NCBI GenBank assembly: GCA_965220505.1
Contig: CBDCQE010000003.1
Location: forward strand, 558,001 to 622,000
DNA from: Bin87 sp965220505
GTDB taxonomy: Bacteria; Chloroflexota; Dehalococcoidia; Lucifugimonadales; UBA3495
DNA: 64,000 bases
Direction: 5' to 3'
Part shown: piece after piece, positions 1-9,613 of the stretch
How positions within the stretch are numbered: position 1 is the first letter of the stretch
Layout of the letters: the number at the start of each line of letters is the position of its first letter
Notes under the pieces: model-generated
What the model was told of the DNA's origin: nothing
Database searches by the model: none
The model's input: the letters and a program-made list of their open reading frames with translations, nothing else
Translations under genes and position numbers: made by a program

Positions 1-1005
1 GTCCTCCGCCTCCGCCACCATCTGCACCGACACGCTGGGGCGGTTTCCTTCCGCGTCGTTGGCCAAGAGGCGTCTGGCGGCCTCACCGCGGAGGAAAAGG
101 AACGGGATATTGCCGTTGGTGGCGTCCACCAACAGAGGCTCGCCATCGAGCCAGTACAGCAGGGCAGCGTGTTGCCAGTAGCGCATATGGCGCTTTGCGA
201 AGCGGAAATCGAAGGTGTTCAGCATTTCCCGCAACCGGCCGGCCGGCACGGGCCCCGGCGCATTGGGGCCGCCCAGCAGGTATTCCGACTCCAGCTCGAA
301 GTGGTCGGTAAGGAACTTCAACGCCTGTACCTTTTCGGCGCAGATTCCACCGGCGCCCGCCGCAATGTTGCGCACGGTCTCGTCGCCGGTCTTGAACCGC
401 AAGCCGTCGTTCGAGAAACGTGAGTAGTTCTCGAAGTCGCTGTTCCAGATGTGCGACGCCAACGCGCGGATCAACTTTCGTTGCCGGCTGGGCGTATCCG
501 CCCGCAGCGCGTGGTCTGCTTCCCTCGATCCATAGGCCGCAGCCACGGCGCTCCGCACGAACAGTTCATAGCAATGGGGGTCGTGGTTCCAACGGCGGCG
601 GTGAAAGCCGGTCCAGTTGCGGTCGTAACCAGCGTCGGTGCGGTCCACCGCCACGTCGATCAATTGCAGCAGAGCGTCGCCGGCTGCCGCTGACTGAATC
701 GATACCGGCTGGTCCAGGCCGGCCGGTCGGCCCTCCTGGAGAAACTTCACGCCCGCGCAAACATCAGTCAGCCGGCCGGAGTCGTCGGAACGGTACACCA
801 GATCCTGGAGGTTGCGCATGGCCAGCAGGCCGTCGGTCGTAATGGCGCCGGTGCGAATCAGTCGGTCGTCGTTTGGCGCGTCCTTCAGGTAGCGTTCCAG
901 CAGACAACCCAACGGCGCCTCCTGGTCGGCGGGGTCGTCCAACCGCAGGGCAGCGGTTCGGCCGGAGACGGTATCTGTAATCCGCAGGATCAGGGATGGC
1001 GGCAT
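1..1005 (-). CDS. Transglutaminase-like protein, C-terminus off the window
   Basis: The minus strand is open from an ATG at 1005 to the left edge, giving 335 residues with no stop. Residues around 220-226 read GGICAEK, followed by QHAALLYW and LLVDATNGN. This places Cys222, His279 and Asp294 at the order and spacing of a papain-like transglutaminase triad. The N-terminal 200 residues carry no domain I recognise. A transglutaminase-like fold (amide bond hydrolysis or transfer) is inferred from the triad alone, and the specific substrate is unknown. No signal peptide is visible, so it is probably cytoplasmic. There is no clear ribosome binding site before this ATG. The gene upstream has been replaced by IS and CoA-transferase scraps, so its native promoter may be lost. 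Confidence 0.6.
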   Translation of the reverse strand, partial: MPPSLILRITDTVSGRTAALRLDDPADQEAPLGCLLERYLKDAPNDDRLIRTGAITTDGLLAMRNLQDLVYRSDDSGRLTDVCAGVKFLQEGRPAGLDQPVSIQSAAAGDALLQLIDVAVDRTDAGYDRNWTGFHRRRWNHDPHCYELFVRSAVAAAYGSREADHALRADTPSRQRKLIRALASHIWNSDFENYSRFSNDGLRFKTGDETVRNIAAGAGGICAEKVQALKFLTDHFELESEYLLGGPNAPGPVPAGRLREMLNTFDFRFAKRHMRYWQHAALLYWLDGEPLLVDATNGNIPFLFLRGEAARRLLANDAEGNRPSVSVQMVAEAED

Positions 1006-1082
1006 GGCAACGGGGAGGGTATTCCCACCATCTTCGAGATGTGTCGTCAGACAATTGTAAAACGCACCATACCACACCGCAC

Positions 1083-1250
1083 TGATGGCGGGCCGTTGCG
1101 GTAGTAAGGGCCAACCCGCCGCATCGCCGACCCACCGATGGGCTCAACCTTGAGCACATCCGCCCCGTAGTCAGCCAGCAACCGAGCACAAAAAGACCCG
1201 GCGATATCATCTTTCAGGTCCAGCACCTTGATTCCGCCCAACGGTCCGCT
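1083..1250 (-). pseudogene. CaiB/BaiF CoA-transferase N-terminal remnant
   Basis: About 50 residues match the start of a family III CoA-transferase: GGIKVLDLKDDIAGSFCA, then LLADYGADVLKVEP and a degraded MRRVGPYYRNGP. The family is normally around 400 residues long, so almost all of the enzyme is missing. The 5' end is joined directly to the broken IS701-like transposase near 1250. The reading frame ends in a TGA at 1047-1049. This is a dead scrap left by rearrangement. Confidence 0.6.
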
Positions 1251-2212
1251 TCGAACTCAGTTTCGATGCGCCACCTGGAGCCGCCCACATAGGCCAGGGT
1301 TTCCAGGATCGCGTCCTCCGGAGCGTTGGACAGGCAGTAGCGGGGCTCGCTGCCGTCCCGGTTCTGACGATAGACTGCCCAGAGGATTTCGCCGGGCTGG
1401 CGTCGCTTGGTTGCTCTGACCCGCTGGGCGCTGTAACGGTAGGCGCGCGGTCCCCGACTGCCCGCGGTGATGGTGATCTCCCGCCAGGCTTCTTTCGGCA
1501 ACGCCAGGCTGCGTTGGACCATGGTCTGCCGCTCCTCGCGCAAGGGTCTCGGTTTGCCGGCACGTCCGTTACCCGGATACGGCGGTTTGGTCCAGGTGGG
1601 ATCCAGCGGCTATACGGTCATATCGGGACGCACGTCCAAAACGTACTGCACTCCGGCGGCCGTCAGGCCGTCCCGCAATGTGGGCGACATCCCGAATGCA
1701 GAACCCCCAACCACCCACTGCGCGCTGAGGTGCCCCCGGGCTTGGGCTTCCTCCAGCGTCTCCAACGCCAACTCGTCTTGCTTCGGTATTCCCGCCGCCC
1801 CACACCGGCCCACATCCCCAGTCCATTCCTCAGGCAGATACAACCGCTTGTCCACCAGCGCTCGACCCCTGGGTCCCACATGGGCCAGAAACACCCCAGC
1901 CGGGCAGTTGGCAATCTTTCCCAACGCCCCGCAATACTGCCGGACCACCCCCACCGACTTCACCCCCTGCTTGGGAAAGTCGCTGCCGTCCAACACCCAC
2001 ACCCCTCTGGGATCTGCCAACCTGGGTCCCAAATACTCCTGCAGCCGGCCGATCACCGCGTCGTCATCCCAGCGGGCTTCAGCAAGAAAACGCTGTAGCA
2101 CCCGCGGCGTCGCCGCGACCGCCTCCGACAGGTTTTCCGCATTGCGCCGCTCCTGGGATTGAACTAGGCCTGTCGTCAAATTAATGAGTGATGATAAATT
2201 GATGCTGTACAC
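1214..2212 (-). mobile_element. IS701-family transposase remnant (in-frame stop, 3' truncated)
   Basis: The frame encodes the front and middle of an IS701-type DDE transposase. It has the catalytic-Asp motif DGSDFPKQG, then KEAWREI, EPRYCLSNAPED and YVGGSRWRIE. An in-frame TAG at 1610-1612 divides it into a 200-residue part and a continuation to 1214 in the same frame. After RIETEFE at about 1250 homology stops and CoA-transferase sequence begins, so the C-terminal catalytic part is gone. The usual first 40 or so residues also appear to be missing near 2212. A related fragment at 58606-59130 retains the C-terminal half and overlaps this one by about 58 residues. It is non-functional. Confidence 0.75.
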
Positions 2213-2233
2213 GGGTCAAAGGCAGGGTAGCAT

Positions 2234-2823
2234 ATGGCGGCATCATATCGCCGGCACGACATCTCCGACCGAGTTTGGCAAACCCTGGAACCGCTGTTGC
2301 CCGGCGGCAAAGGCAAGGTGGGCCGGCCAACCCAGAGCCTGCCCCGTGCTACGACACGGGGACAACCGCCGGTTCCCCAACGCCGTGTTCTGGATACTGC
2401 GCACCGACGCGCCCCCGTACCAGGTACGGGTCAGGCTTTGGCGAGACCTGCCCACGGACTACGGCGACTGGAAAAACGCCCATCGCCGCTATTCCCGTTG
2501 GCGGGATCAGGTGGTTTGGGCCGAACTGCTGGAAGCAGTCATTGACGACCCCGATTTTGAGTGGTTGCTGATTGACGCCAGTCATATCAAGGCGCATCTC
2601 CATGCTGCCGGAGCCGTGGGCGGCAATCAGGCCATGGCCCGCACCAAAGGGGGCTGAACAGCAAGTTCCATCTGGCAGTGGACGCCCACGGGATGCCGGT
2701 ACGGATGATACTGACCGCCGGCACTGCTGCGGATTGTACCCAAGGCCGGGCATTGATTGAGGGTTTCACGGCGGAGTGTCTGTTGGCGGACAAAGGCTAT
2801 GACACCAAGCTTTGCTGGGCGTG
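2234..2823 (+). mobile_element. IS5-family (IS427-like) transposase remnant, frameshifted
   Basis: It begins with ASYRRHDISDRVWQTLEPLLP, the typical IS5/IS427 start. It changes frame near 2345 to continue as NAVFWILRTDAPPYQ, then carries WLLIDASHIKAH with the first catalytic Asp. It shifts again after AMARTKGG near 2655 into KFHLAVDAHGMPVRM and LLADKGYD before a stop at about 2823. The C-terminal third of the transposase is absent. At least two frameshifts and truncation make it inactive. It abuts the IS701-like remnant in opposite orientation. Confidence 0.75.
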
Positions 2824-2954
2824 AAAGGAGGTGATTGACCGGGAAACCACAAACTGATATTGATCAAAATCGCCACGCGCTCAGGGGTACATAGTCCTTG
2901 GCGATCACTGGCTCAATGTCCGCGCCGTTTCACCGGGGGAGTCCTGATCGAATC

Positions 2955-4247
2955 ATGGAGAGTCGCCATCACAATGCCTGTCGGTGTAACGATTGTGTAA
3001 CTCGGCGAAACTCCTTGAGGCAGCGTTTCGTGGGATGGGATCCCGCAGGAAGTCATTCGCGAACGGCCGGCGCCACGTTGTACGAAGTTCCAGGGGACCA
3101 CGCCGTTATCTACGAGGATGACCCACTGCAATTTGGCTCCGACAAGCTAGGCAGCCATGTTGCGGGACGGAACGATGCGAACGGCAGCATACGCGAAACG
3201 CACCTGCTAACAGCAAATTCAGAGACCGACGTAGATGACCCGCCGGAGCAGACTTTATCCAGATCGACGGCAGCAGAAGCCGCTATTCCTCAGCGGCAAG
3301 ACGCTGATTCGGAGGCCGGTGCGGAAGCGAGTGGGGCCGTCAGAGAGGTCTCGCCTCCCGACGCCGACGGGCAGCCCGCCCTGCCACCCGTAGGAGCTGA
3401 CCTCCAGCAGGAGGGGGTCACAAGGACCAACCAACACGCACGGGCGCCGGAGCAGGAAAGCGTTCCGCCGCCGGACCAGGGCGATGTTAGCAAACCTGCC
3501 GAATATCCAGAAACGGAGGACGCCGCTTTGGCGCCCGCTGTGGAGACGCGGCGAGGGAATCGCAGACGGTTGGTCCTGGTGCTAATTCCCGTCCTGCTTA
3601 TCGTCGCTGCCATCATAGGGGCGAGTGTGTTGGCCGCGTTGCTGCTTTCACCGGCGGACGAAATGCCGACAGCGGAAACGGAAACGGCAACTCCGACCCC
3701 GGATGTGGGATCTACTATAGCGGCGGCGGTAGCGGTGGCGTTTGCTGTTCAGACAACACCCTCCCCGGCAAATCCCGCCAGCGCACGCGAAAGCGCCGCT
3801 CCCCCGAACACCTCACCGCAGTCAGCAAGCCGTCTTCAGGTCACACCGTCGTCACCGACGCTCTCCATGTATGTCAACTGGGAACAGCCGCCCGAAATAT
3901 CGGAAACGGGGGATCTCGTCTTTAGAGCCAGGATCGACAAAGGAGCGAATTTTGTGCCCGCCGGGCCGCGCTGCGGCTTTGGGAATGTCTCATTGGCGGA
4001 CAATGGCGACGCCTTCTATGGTTTCGTAATCCCGCGCAGCATGGCCGCGCCCTGCGGGGCGGGACCCAGCGACTGGGTTTCTAACCGTTACTATTATTCG
4101 GACAACCTGTTAACGGTCACCGTTCAACTCTCGTCCGAGATCGCTGATCAACCGGGCTTAATGGTGTGCTTGTGGACAGGCGGCGGCACGGATGAAGAGA
4201 ACCACCTGCTGGATTGCGCGCCGGCCCGCCGGCCAGACAACAGTTAA
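2955..4247 (+). CDS. Single-pass membrane protein with extracellular C-terminal domain, unknown function
   Basis: A roughly 430-residue product. The first 200 residues are acidic, Pro/Ala/Glu-rich and low in complexity. A basic RRGNRRR stretch then precedes one hydrophobic helix (IPVLLIVAAIIGASVLAALLL). After it comes a TPTPDVGSTIAAAVA linker of a kind common in Chloroflexota surface proteins, then a Ser/Pro-rich spacer. The C-terminal domain of about 120 residues has conserved-looking cysteines (GPRCGFGNVS, APCGAG, MVCLWTGG). I do not recognise that domain. The orientation is probably cytoplasmic N-terminus and outside C-terminus. The frame is open from a TTG at 2898 and has another ATG at 2916. 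I chose 2955 because a GGGGGAG lies 13 nt upstream. The stop overlaps the stop of the convergent gene. Confidence 0.6.
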   Translation: MESRHHNACRCNDCVTRRNSLRQRFVGWDPAGSHSRTAGATLYEVPGDHAVIYEDDPLQFGSDKLGSHVAGRNDANGSIRETHLLTANSETDVDDPPEQTLSRSTAAEAAIPQRQDADSEAGAEASGAVREVSPPDADGQPALPPVGADLQQEGVTRTNQHARAPEQESVPPPDQGDVSKPAEYPETEDAALAPAVETRRGNRRRLVLVLIPVLLIVAAIIGASVLAALLLSPADEMPTAETETATPTPDVGSTIAAAVAVAFAVQTTPSPANPASARESAAPPNTSPQSASRLQVTPSSPTLSMYVNWEQPPEISETGDLVFRARIDKGANFVPAGPRCGFGNVSLADNGDAFYGFVIPRSMAAPCGAGPSDWVSNRYYYSDNLLTVTVQLSSEIADQPGLMVCLWTGGGTDEENHLLDCAPARRPDNS

Positions 4248-4939
4248 ACGGACCGGTTGCGACGAAGCCACAGGTATAAGAAGTAACCCAGCAAGCACAG
4301 AGCGGCAGAGCCTACGGTCAATACAGTCCAGGGAGATCTACCCAACACGCCATCGAGTTCAGCCAGCGCCAATCCGCCGGCCAAAAGCGCGGCGGCAACG
4401 GCCAGGCTGACCCCCACCAGTCCTCCCAGGACTATGATCTCTCTGACCAACACGGCGCGCCGCTCTTCGTGGTCAATGCCGAGACCTACGAAATTGGCGT
4501 ACATTCTCCGGAGGTCGGCAACCCGATGCAACGTCACCAAAAGCGCCAGGGACGACAGCAGCAGAGCTGCCACTGTCGGTACGCTCAACCCCGTCGTCAG
4601 CCATGGGATCGACTTGGCGGGGAGCCAGTCGATACTATCATGGGAAAAAATCGCCGGGGTTTGGAACGCGATGGTGAGCAGGGTGAGCGACCAGAATGCT
4701 GATCGGGCCATCCCGAGCTTCTGGAGCAGCCAATAGGCCGCGATAGGCGCGCTGCAGATAATTACAACCCCGGGGATGATGAACTCGGGTTCCCACCGGA
4801 GAAGGTATTGGCAGCATATCGCATCGGCATCGTGAGCGCTCAGGCCCAAAGGTCCGCCGGCAGTCTCCAGGAACGAGTAGCCCGCCAGGATCACCAGACA
4901 CCCGATCAGGAAGGACTCAACGACGACGAACCGGATCAT
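4244..4939 (-). CDS. Polytopic membrane protein, last gene of the MoxR/DUF58 operon
   Basis: A 231-residue hydrophobic protein with about five or six predicted membrane helices. One starts right at the N-terminus (RFVVVESFLIGCLVILAGYS) and the last is near the C-terminus (LTVGSAALCLLGYFLYLWL), followed by a basic LRRNRSV tail. I recognise no family. The start at 4939 is chosen over an upstream ATG at 5008 because it forms an ATGA overlap with the DUF58 stop, as elsewhere in this operon. A role with the MoxR/DUF58/transglutaminase module is inferred from position only. Confidence 0.65.
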   Translation of the reverse strand: MIRFVVVESFLIGCLVILAGYSFLETAGGPLGLSAHDADAICCQYLLRWEPEFIIPGVVIICSAPIAAYWLLQKLGMARSAFWSLTLLTIAFQTPAIFSHDSIDWLPAKSIPWLTTGLSVPTVAALLLSSLALLVTLHRVADLRRMYANFVGLGIDHEERRAVLVREIIVLGGLVGVSLAVAAALLAGGLALAELDGVLGRSPWTVLTVGSAALCLLGYFLYLWLRRNRSV

Positions 4940-6279
4940 GAATATATCCTGGGTGCGTAGAAATCTCGCATCAACACCGCGGCGAAATCTTCGTTCATAG
5001 GGTCCCACCGCATCACGGACACCCCCGACCGGTGTAGCCTGTCCACGAGAGGCTCGACCTCCCGCCGCATGAGCCCGAGGGCCTGTTCCTCGAGTCGAGT
5101 ATCCGCTCCTTGGAATCCCCCCGATTCCAGGTGAACGACCCGGACCTGGTTGGACCGTCGGTATCCCCGGCGGATGGTCACTAACCGCCTGATACCTCGG
5201 AAGAAGCTATCTTGATCGGGTGATCTGGTCGCCCATCTGGAGTAGTGAACATCCAGGCGGGTTATTACGTAGACCTCCGGCTTCAGTCGGAACAGAAAGC
5301 CCTTGCACTTTTCTACCGCTTCCGCCAGATTCTGTTGTGAAGCGCCCGGTTCGAGCCTCGTGAGGATATTGGTCAGCCTCTGAAACTGCTTTTGACCGAG
5401 TTCGGGCGTCAGAATTTCGCTGTTGCTGTTGTACACGTACGCGCCCAAAGTGTAGCCCCTGGTCAGGTAGTATTGGGCCACCGCGCCCGAAGCCTCCGCA
5501 GCCTCGTCGATCAATGGATGCAGCGCTGATCCCACTTCCATGTAGTCCGAGCCGTCCAGAAACAGCCAGACCGCCTTTCTGCCTTCCGGCTCGTATTGGT
5601 TGACCAACAACGGGTTGAAGCTGCCGGAGTTACGGGCGCTGGCCTTCCAGTTGACAGATCGCATCGGGTCCCCTGGATTGTAAGGACGGAGTTCCATGAA
5701 GTCCGTGGTGGATATTCCGGCGACGGCCACGTCTTCGCCGGAACGGCGGCTGTGAGCCCGGCCGCGGATCTCGTTGACCCTTCTGATGGCTTGGTTGCGC
5801 GGCACCACCGAAATCTCCAGCGGAGGCCCGATGGCGCCCTGTTTTCGCCGGTTCAGACCCAACGCAGCTTCTGTTTCCCACTGGGCCTCGCGCAGCACGA
5901 ACACGCCGCGCTTGGGACACTGGATCCGATACGATAGGTCATAGGTCTTCGCCCCGGGCCAATGCCAGATTACTCGCAGGTTATTGCCACTGGCGATTTC
6001 GGTTTCCCCCGGCAGCGGATCGTACACGTAAACGGCTCCCATGCCACCATCGACTTCCAGCTGGCGCTCAACATCGAGTGAATCGCCGGCCCAGCAAACG
6101 GAACGGGGCAACCTTCGGTGAAGAACCACCCTCTGGGGAGTGGACAGCGAGGCGCCGATCAGCACCAGCACCAATAGGAAAACAGCGCCCGCAAGCAATA
6201 CGAAGTTGCCCAGGCAAAGTGCAATCAACATTGCCAGGAACGCCGGGGCCAGCCACCGGCCCGGGGAAGCCGTGAACAT
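4936..6279 (-). CDS. DUF58-domain membrane protein
   Basis: A 447-residue protein. Two adjoining hydrophobic segments lie in the first 45 residues. The DUF58 signature follows (ELRPYNPGDPMRSVNWKASA), then a von Willebrand A-like start, VWLFLDGSDYMEVG. DUF58 proteins are regularly encoded beside MoxR ATPases and transglutaminase-core proteins and are thought to act at the envelope. The molecular function is not established. Its ATG overlaps the MoxR stop as TGATG and its own TGA overlaps the next start, so the genes are probably translationally coupled. Confidence 0.88.
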   Translation of the reverse strand: MFTASPGRWLAPAFLAMLIALCLGNFVLLAGAVFLLVLVLIGASLSTPQRVVLHRRLPRSVCWAGDSLDVERQLEVDGGMGAVYVYDPLPGETEIASGNNLRVIWHWPGAKTYDLSYRIQCPKRGVFVLREAQWETEAALGLNRRKQGAIGPPLEISVVPRNQAIRRVNEIRGRAHSRRSGEDVAVAGISTTDFMELRPYNPGDPMRSVNWKASARNSGSFNPLLVNQYEPEGRKAVWLFLDGSDYMEVGSALHPLIDEAAEASGAVAQYYLTRGYTLGAYVYNSNSEILTPELGQKQFQRLTNILTRLEPGASQQNLAEAVEKCKGFLFRLKPEVYVITRLDVHYSRWATRSPDQDSFFRGIRRLVTIRRGYRRSNQVRVVHLESGGFQGADTRLEEQALGLMRREVEPLVDRLHRSGVSVMRWDPMNEDFAAVLMRDFYAPRIYS

Positions 6280-7268
6280 CAGACGGCCGACCGGCGTCCC
6301 AGTTCAGTCGGCACTGGGATCTGGTCAACTACGTCCTGAACCACCTGCTGAGGCTGTACCCCCTCGAGAATATCTTCGATGTTAAGGATGACGCGATGTC
6401 CCAGAACGTCGGTCGTCACCGACTTCACGTCGTCGGGGATAACGAAGTCTCTGCCCTGTATGAGGGCCATGCTCCGGGCGACTTTAAGGAGAGCCAATCC
6501 TCCCCGGGGACTGGCGCCAACGGCAACTCTGGGGTCCTCGCGGGTCAACCTGACGAGCTGCGTGATGTAGTCAACAATAACCTGATCCACGTACACGTCC
6601 ATCTCGACGCTGTTCTGCAACTGCAGGAAACCCGCCAGGTCCACCGCCGGTTCGAGGTCCTGGGACGGGTCATCCTTCTGCCAATCAATACGGCGTTGCA
6701 AAATTTCGTTCTCCTGCTCTCGATTGGTGGGATAGCCCGTGGCCAAACGAAACAAAAAGCGGTCCAACTGCGCTTCGGGCAAGGGATAGGTTCCTTCCTG
6801 TTCGATGGGGTTCTGGGTGGCGATCACCAGGAAGGGTGGGTTCAGGAGCAATGTTTCCCCGTCTATGGTGACCTGTCTTTCTTCCATGGCTTCCAAGAGC
6901 GCCGCCTGCGTTTTCGGGGGCGCTCGATTGATCTCGTCGGCCAGCAGGACGTTGGTGAATATGGGTCCTTTCACCAACTGAAACTCGCCGGTGTTTTGTC
7001 GCCAGACCCTGGTGCCGATAATGTCCGCCGGCAGCACATCCGGCGTGAACTGAACCCTTCTGGTTTCGCTGCCTATGGCCCGAGTGAACACTTTGGCCAG
7101 CATCGTTTTACCCAACCCCGGGTAGTCCTCGAACAGCACATGGCCATTGGCCAGCGCGGCCGCCAGCAATTTCCGCAGCAGCAACCGGTTGCCTACGAAC
7201 ACTTCGGCAACACGGTCAACAATTCGTTCACAGGCTTTTCCAGCCTCTTCGACGTCGATCTGGCTCAT
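6279..7268 (-). CDS. MoxR-family AAA+ ATPase
   Basis: A 329-residue AAA+ ATPase of the MoxR type. It has Walker A DYPGLGKTMLAK, Walker B VLLADEINRAPPKTQAALLE, the sensor segment VIATQNPIEQEGTYPLPEAQ and the C-terminal lid region with VGASPRGGLALLK. These are the hallmark MoxR motifs, and the length is normal for the family. MoxR ATPases act as chaperone-like remodelling factors, here presumably for the DUF58 and transglutaminase partners encoded on either side. The start ATG overlaps the stop of the upstream gene (ATGA). Confidence 0.93.
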   Translation of the reverse strand: MSQIDVEEAGKACERIVDRVAEVFVGNRLLLRKLLAAALANGHVLFEDYPGLGKTMLAKVFTRAIGSETRRVQFTPDVLPADIIGTRVWRQNTGEFQLVKGPIFTNVLLADEINRAPPKTQAALLEAMEERQVTIDGETLLLNPPFLVIATQNPIEQEGTYPLPEAQLDRFLFRLATGYPTNREQENEILQRRIDWQKDDPSQDLEPAVDLAGFLQLQNSVEMDVYVDQVIVDYITQLVRLTREDPRVAVGASPRGGLALLKVARSMALIQGRDFVIPDDVKSVTTDVLGHRVILNIEDILEGVQPQQVVQDVVDQIPVPTELGRRSAV

Positions 7269-9613
7269 ACCGCATCCTCAACCCGTGCTCCATGAAGGTG
7301 ACCCTTGGGAAGAATTGGTTTCCTGGACAGTCTGTACAACATCGAGTAACCATTAGGGTATTCACCCGGGCGTACCAAACTCCTGGTACTGTTGCGAGGG
7401 ATTACCTCCACGGCTCGACGCTGCGGTACTCGATGCCTGCGGTACTTCCAGCTGTCCCCAAAGGACGTCAACACGTCCAAATCTGTAAAACCGACCGCCA
7501 AGTCTTCACAAGTTCCTTCACCGAAAAGGTGCGCTATGGCTCCGTCGAGCATACGCTGCCGGCGGGCGCGGTTCCACTGCTCTTTCCTCCTGGCGTGCCT
7601 GCGAGAAAGGCGATCCAGGACTTTCCTGAACTTGGACTCAAATGGTGGAGCGTCACGGTCATCAAAGGTAATCAACGGGAACCAGAGTGCTGCGGCGTCG
7701 TCGATATCAGCGCCGTTTTGCCAGTACGCCGCCACCAGCAAGACAGCTAAAGGCTTTGGATCATCGCCCGTGGTCAGAAACGGCGCTGCCTCCAACAGAA
7801 TCCCGTTTTCGTTCAGGGTCTCTATGGGTGATTTCGGCGATGAGAGTGCCCTTTCGGCCCTCGCCATGGTTTCCGCCAGGGCTTGGCGTCTCCATTTCTC
7901 GAGCAATTTCTGTGAGGGTTTACGAAACACGCCGGGCCTGAGGGCCGTCAAGTGGCAGCGTCTCATCGGTTCGAACACCCCTGGAATATTCTCCAGAGAA
8001 GCCTGGTTCCGAAGCAGCAGCGCCAAGACGTAACGCCAAACATAACTCCATTCGCCAGTACGCAGAAAATGCTGAAACGGACCCAATAAGGCATCCAACC
8101 TGGGATCGTCGTGCTCCCGGGTATCGGGAGTATGACGGGACCAATCGCTCCACTGCGGCGGCGCTGGGGTCTCTGGGAGCAGTTCCGACCGCACCGTCTG
8201 CCTCATGCGGTAAAGCGCGAAAACGGCGAACGCCAGCACCACTACCCACTCGAATAAGGGGGCGAACGACAACAGGTCGTAGAGTAGCGGCCGCACCAGA
8301 AGTCCGTACCAGACCAACGCTGCCCCCAACCAAAACGCCCGGGCGGTAGATTGAAAGAACCAGTCCGTGGTCACCTTCGCGAGCCCGCTCCAATTGGATG
8401 TGAAGACCCCCACGAGCAACGCCAGGGCCACTGCGAACAGGCCACAGCCTATCGTAGCTCCGATCAGAGGGTAGCCATGACCCAGAGGGGCCAGTTGCAC
8501 CGTTGACAGCCAGGCCAACACACCGGCCAGACCGTAGCCGGCGGCCTTGATCACGAGCACGTAGCGCGCCGAGATGTCGCTATCCATCATTTTGGGCAGA
8601 CGCACGGCGTAGAACAGCCCCGCAGCGAAGGCCGCTATCAGGTACCTGGCATCGAATACATGACTGAAATGGGCCAAACTGGCGTGTCCGAACTGGTGAT
8701 TCGGCCACTGGCCCAAGAGCAAAGCGCTAACGTTGGGGAGGGCGCTGATCAAAGCCCACACTGCCAGCCCACAGCCGGCCGCCAGGCACAGGTCGGCTGC
8801 CGACCTTAGCGTCCCGGAAACCAGGCTCCGGCCGGTTGGAACCGCGGCCTGCGCCAGGCGCAGAACATCGGCCAGATAGGTGGCGCTTACGGCTACCGCC
8901 AGGCCCCCCATCAGTGGAGATTCGAGAAACCCATACTTGGCGGACCAGCTCTGGTAGGAAAGCAACGAGATTGTTCCCAGCGCCAGCAACCGGTAGCGAG
9001 GAAACCCAAATAGCGAGCCGGCCCGGGGAAACCGTAAGCTGATCAAGTCCACAGAGGCCATGGATGTCAGCACCAACCCGGCGCCACCCAGCAAGCCGTA
9101 ATAAAGCCGTGGTTCGGCCAGGTTTTCTATAAGCCCGCTCAACCCTCCAAGAAGCAGTGCAACCCAGAGCGGCAAAGGTACGATCGCCGTCGGGCGTCCC
9201 GCCAATAATCCCAGGGAGATGCCGGCCAGCGCGATGATATTGCAATAAACGACGGTGGCATCCCGAGTCCCGGCCCAGGATACCAAGGCACCGACGAGGA
9301 GCAGCGACCAGGCTGAGTCTCGGAAAAGCGCCGCCACCTTCAGCAGGTACGCCGCAGCTTCAGGGCTCAACTTTTTTGGCAAGCCCGGCCACGTCCTGGA
9401 ACGGGGCGGACGCGATGTCCAGATCCAAAGGTGCAGCAAAAACGCGACGGCGGCCGCGAACATTACCGGCCAGACCAGATGACCTATGCCGATACCCGAA
9501 CCGGCCAGGGTCAACGACGGAGCAGTGCCCCAGGCAACTATTAGGGCACTGACCGTTATGGCCACCGCTGCGACCAGGAACGTGGTGCCCAATTCACGGT
9601 TAGTGACCGTCAC
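7265..9613 (-). CDS. Large polytopic membrane protein with cytoplasmic C-terminal region
   Basis: A 782-residue protein. Residues 1-480 are mostly hydrophobic, with about a dozen likely membrane helices. The last 300 residues are charged and soluble, with many Arg/Lys (for example RRHARRKEQWNRARRQR) and no domain I can name. The start is a GTG at 9613, which overlaps the end of the giant transglutaminase gene by 14 nt. Its 3' end overlaps the MoxR start. The tight packing suggests it works with the MoxR/DUF58/transglutaminase proteins at the membrane. Confidence 0.7.
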   Translation of the reverse strand: MTVTNRELGTTFLVAAVAITVSALIVAWGTAPSLTLAGSGIGIGHLVWPVMFAAAVAFLLHLWIWTSRPPRSRTWPGLPKKLSPEAAAYLLKVAALFRDSAWSLLLVGALVSWAGTRDATVVYCNIIALAGISLGLLAGRPTAIVPLPLWVALLLGGLSGLIENLAEPRLYYGLLGGAGLVLTSMASVDLISLRFPRAGSLFGFPRYRLLALGTISLLSYQSWSAKYGFLESPLMGGLAVAVSATYLADVLRLAQAAVPTGRSLVSGTLRSAADLCLAAGCGLAVWALISALPNVSALLLGQWPNHQFGHASLAHFSHVFDARYLIAAFAAGLFYAVRLPKMMDSDISARYVLVIKAAGYGLAGVLAWLSTVQLAPLGHGYPLIGATIGCGLFAVALALLVGVFTSNWSGLAKVTTDWFFQSTARAFWLGAALVWYGLLVRPLLYDLLSFAPLFEWVVVLAFAVFALYRMRQTVRSELLPETPAPPQWSDWSRHTPDTREHDDPRLDALLGPFQHFLRTGEWSYVWRYVLALLLRNQASLENIPGVFEPMRRCHLTALRPGVFRKPSQKLLEKWRRQALAETMARAERALSSPKSPIETLNENGILLEAAPFLTTGDDPKPLAVLLVAAYWQNGADIDDAAALWFPLITFDDRDAPPFESKFRKVLDRLSRRHARRKEQWNRARRQRMLDGAIAHLFGEGTCEDLAVGFTDLDVLTSFGDSWKYRRHRVPQRRAVEVIPRNSTRSLVRPGEYPNGYSMLYRLSRKPILPKGHLHGARVEDAV

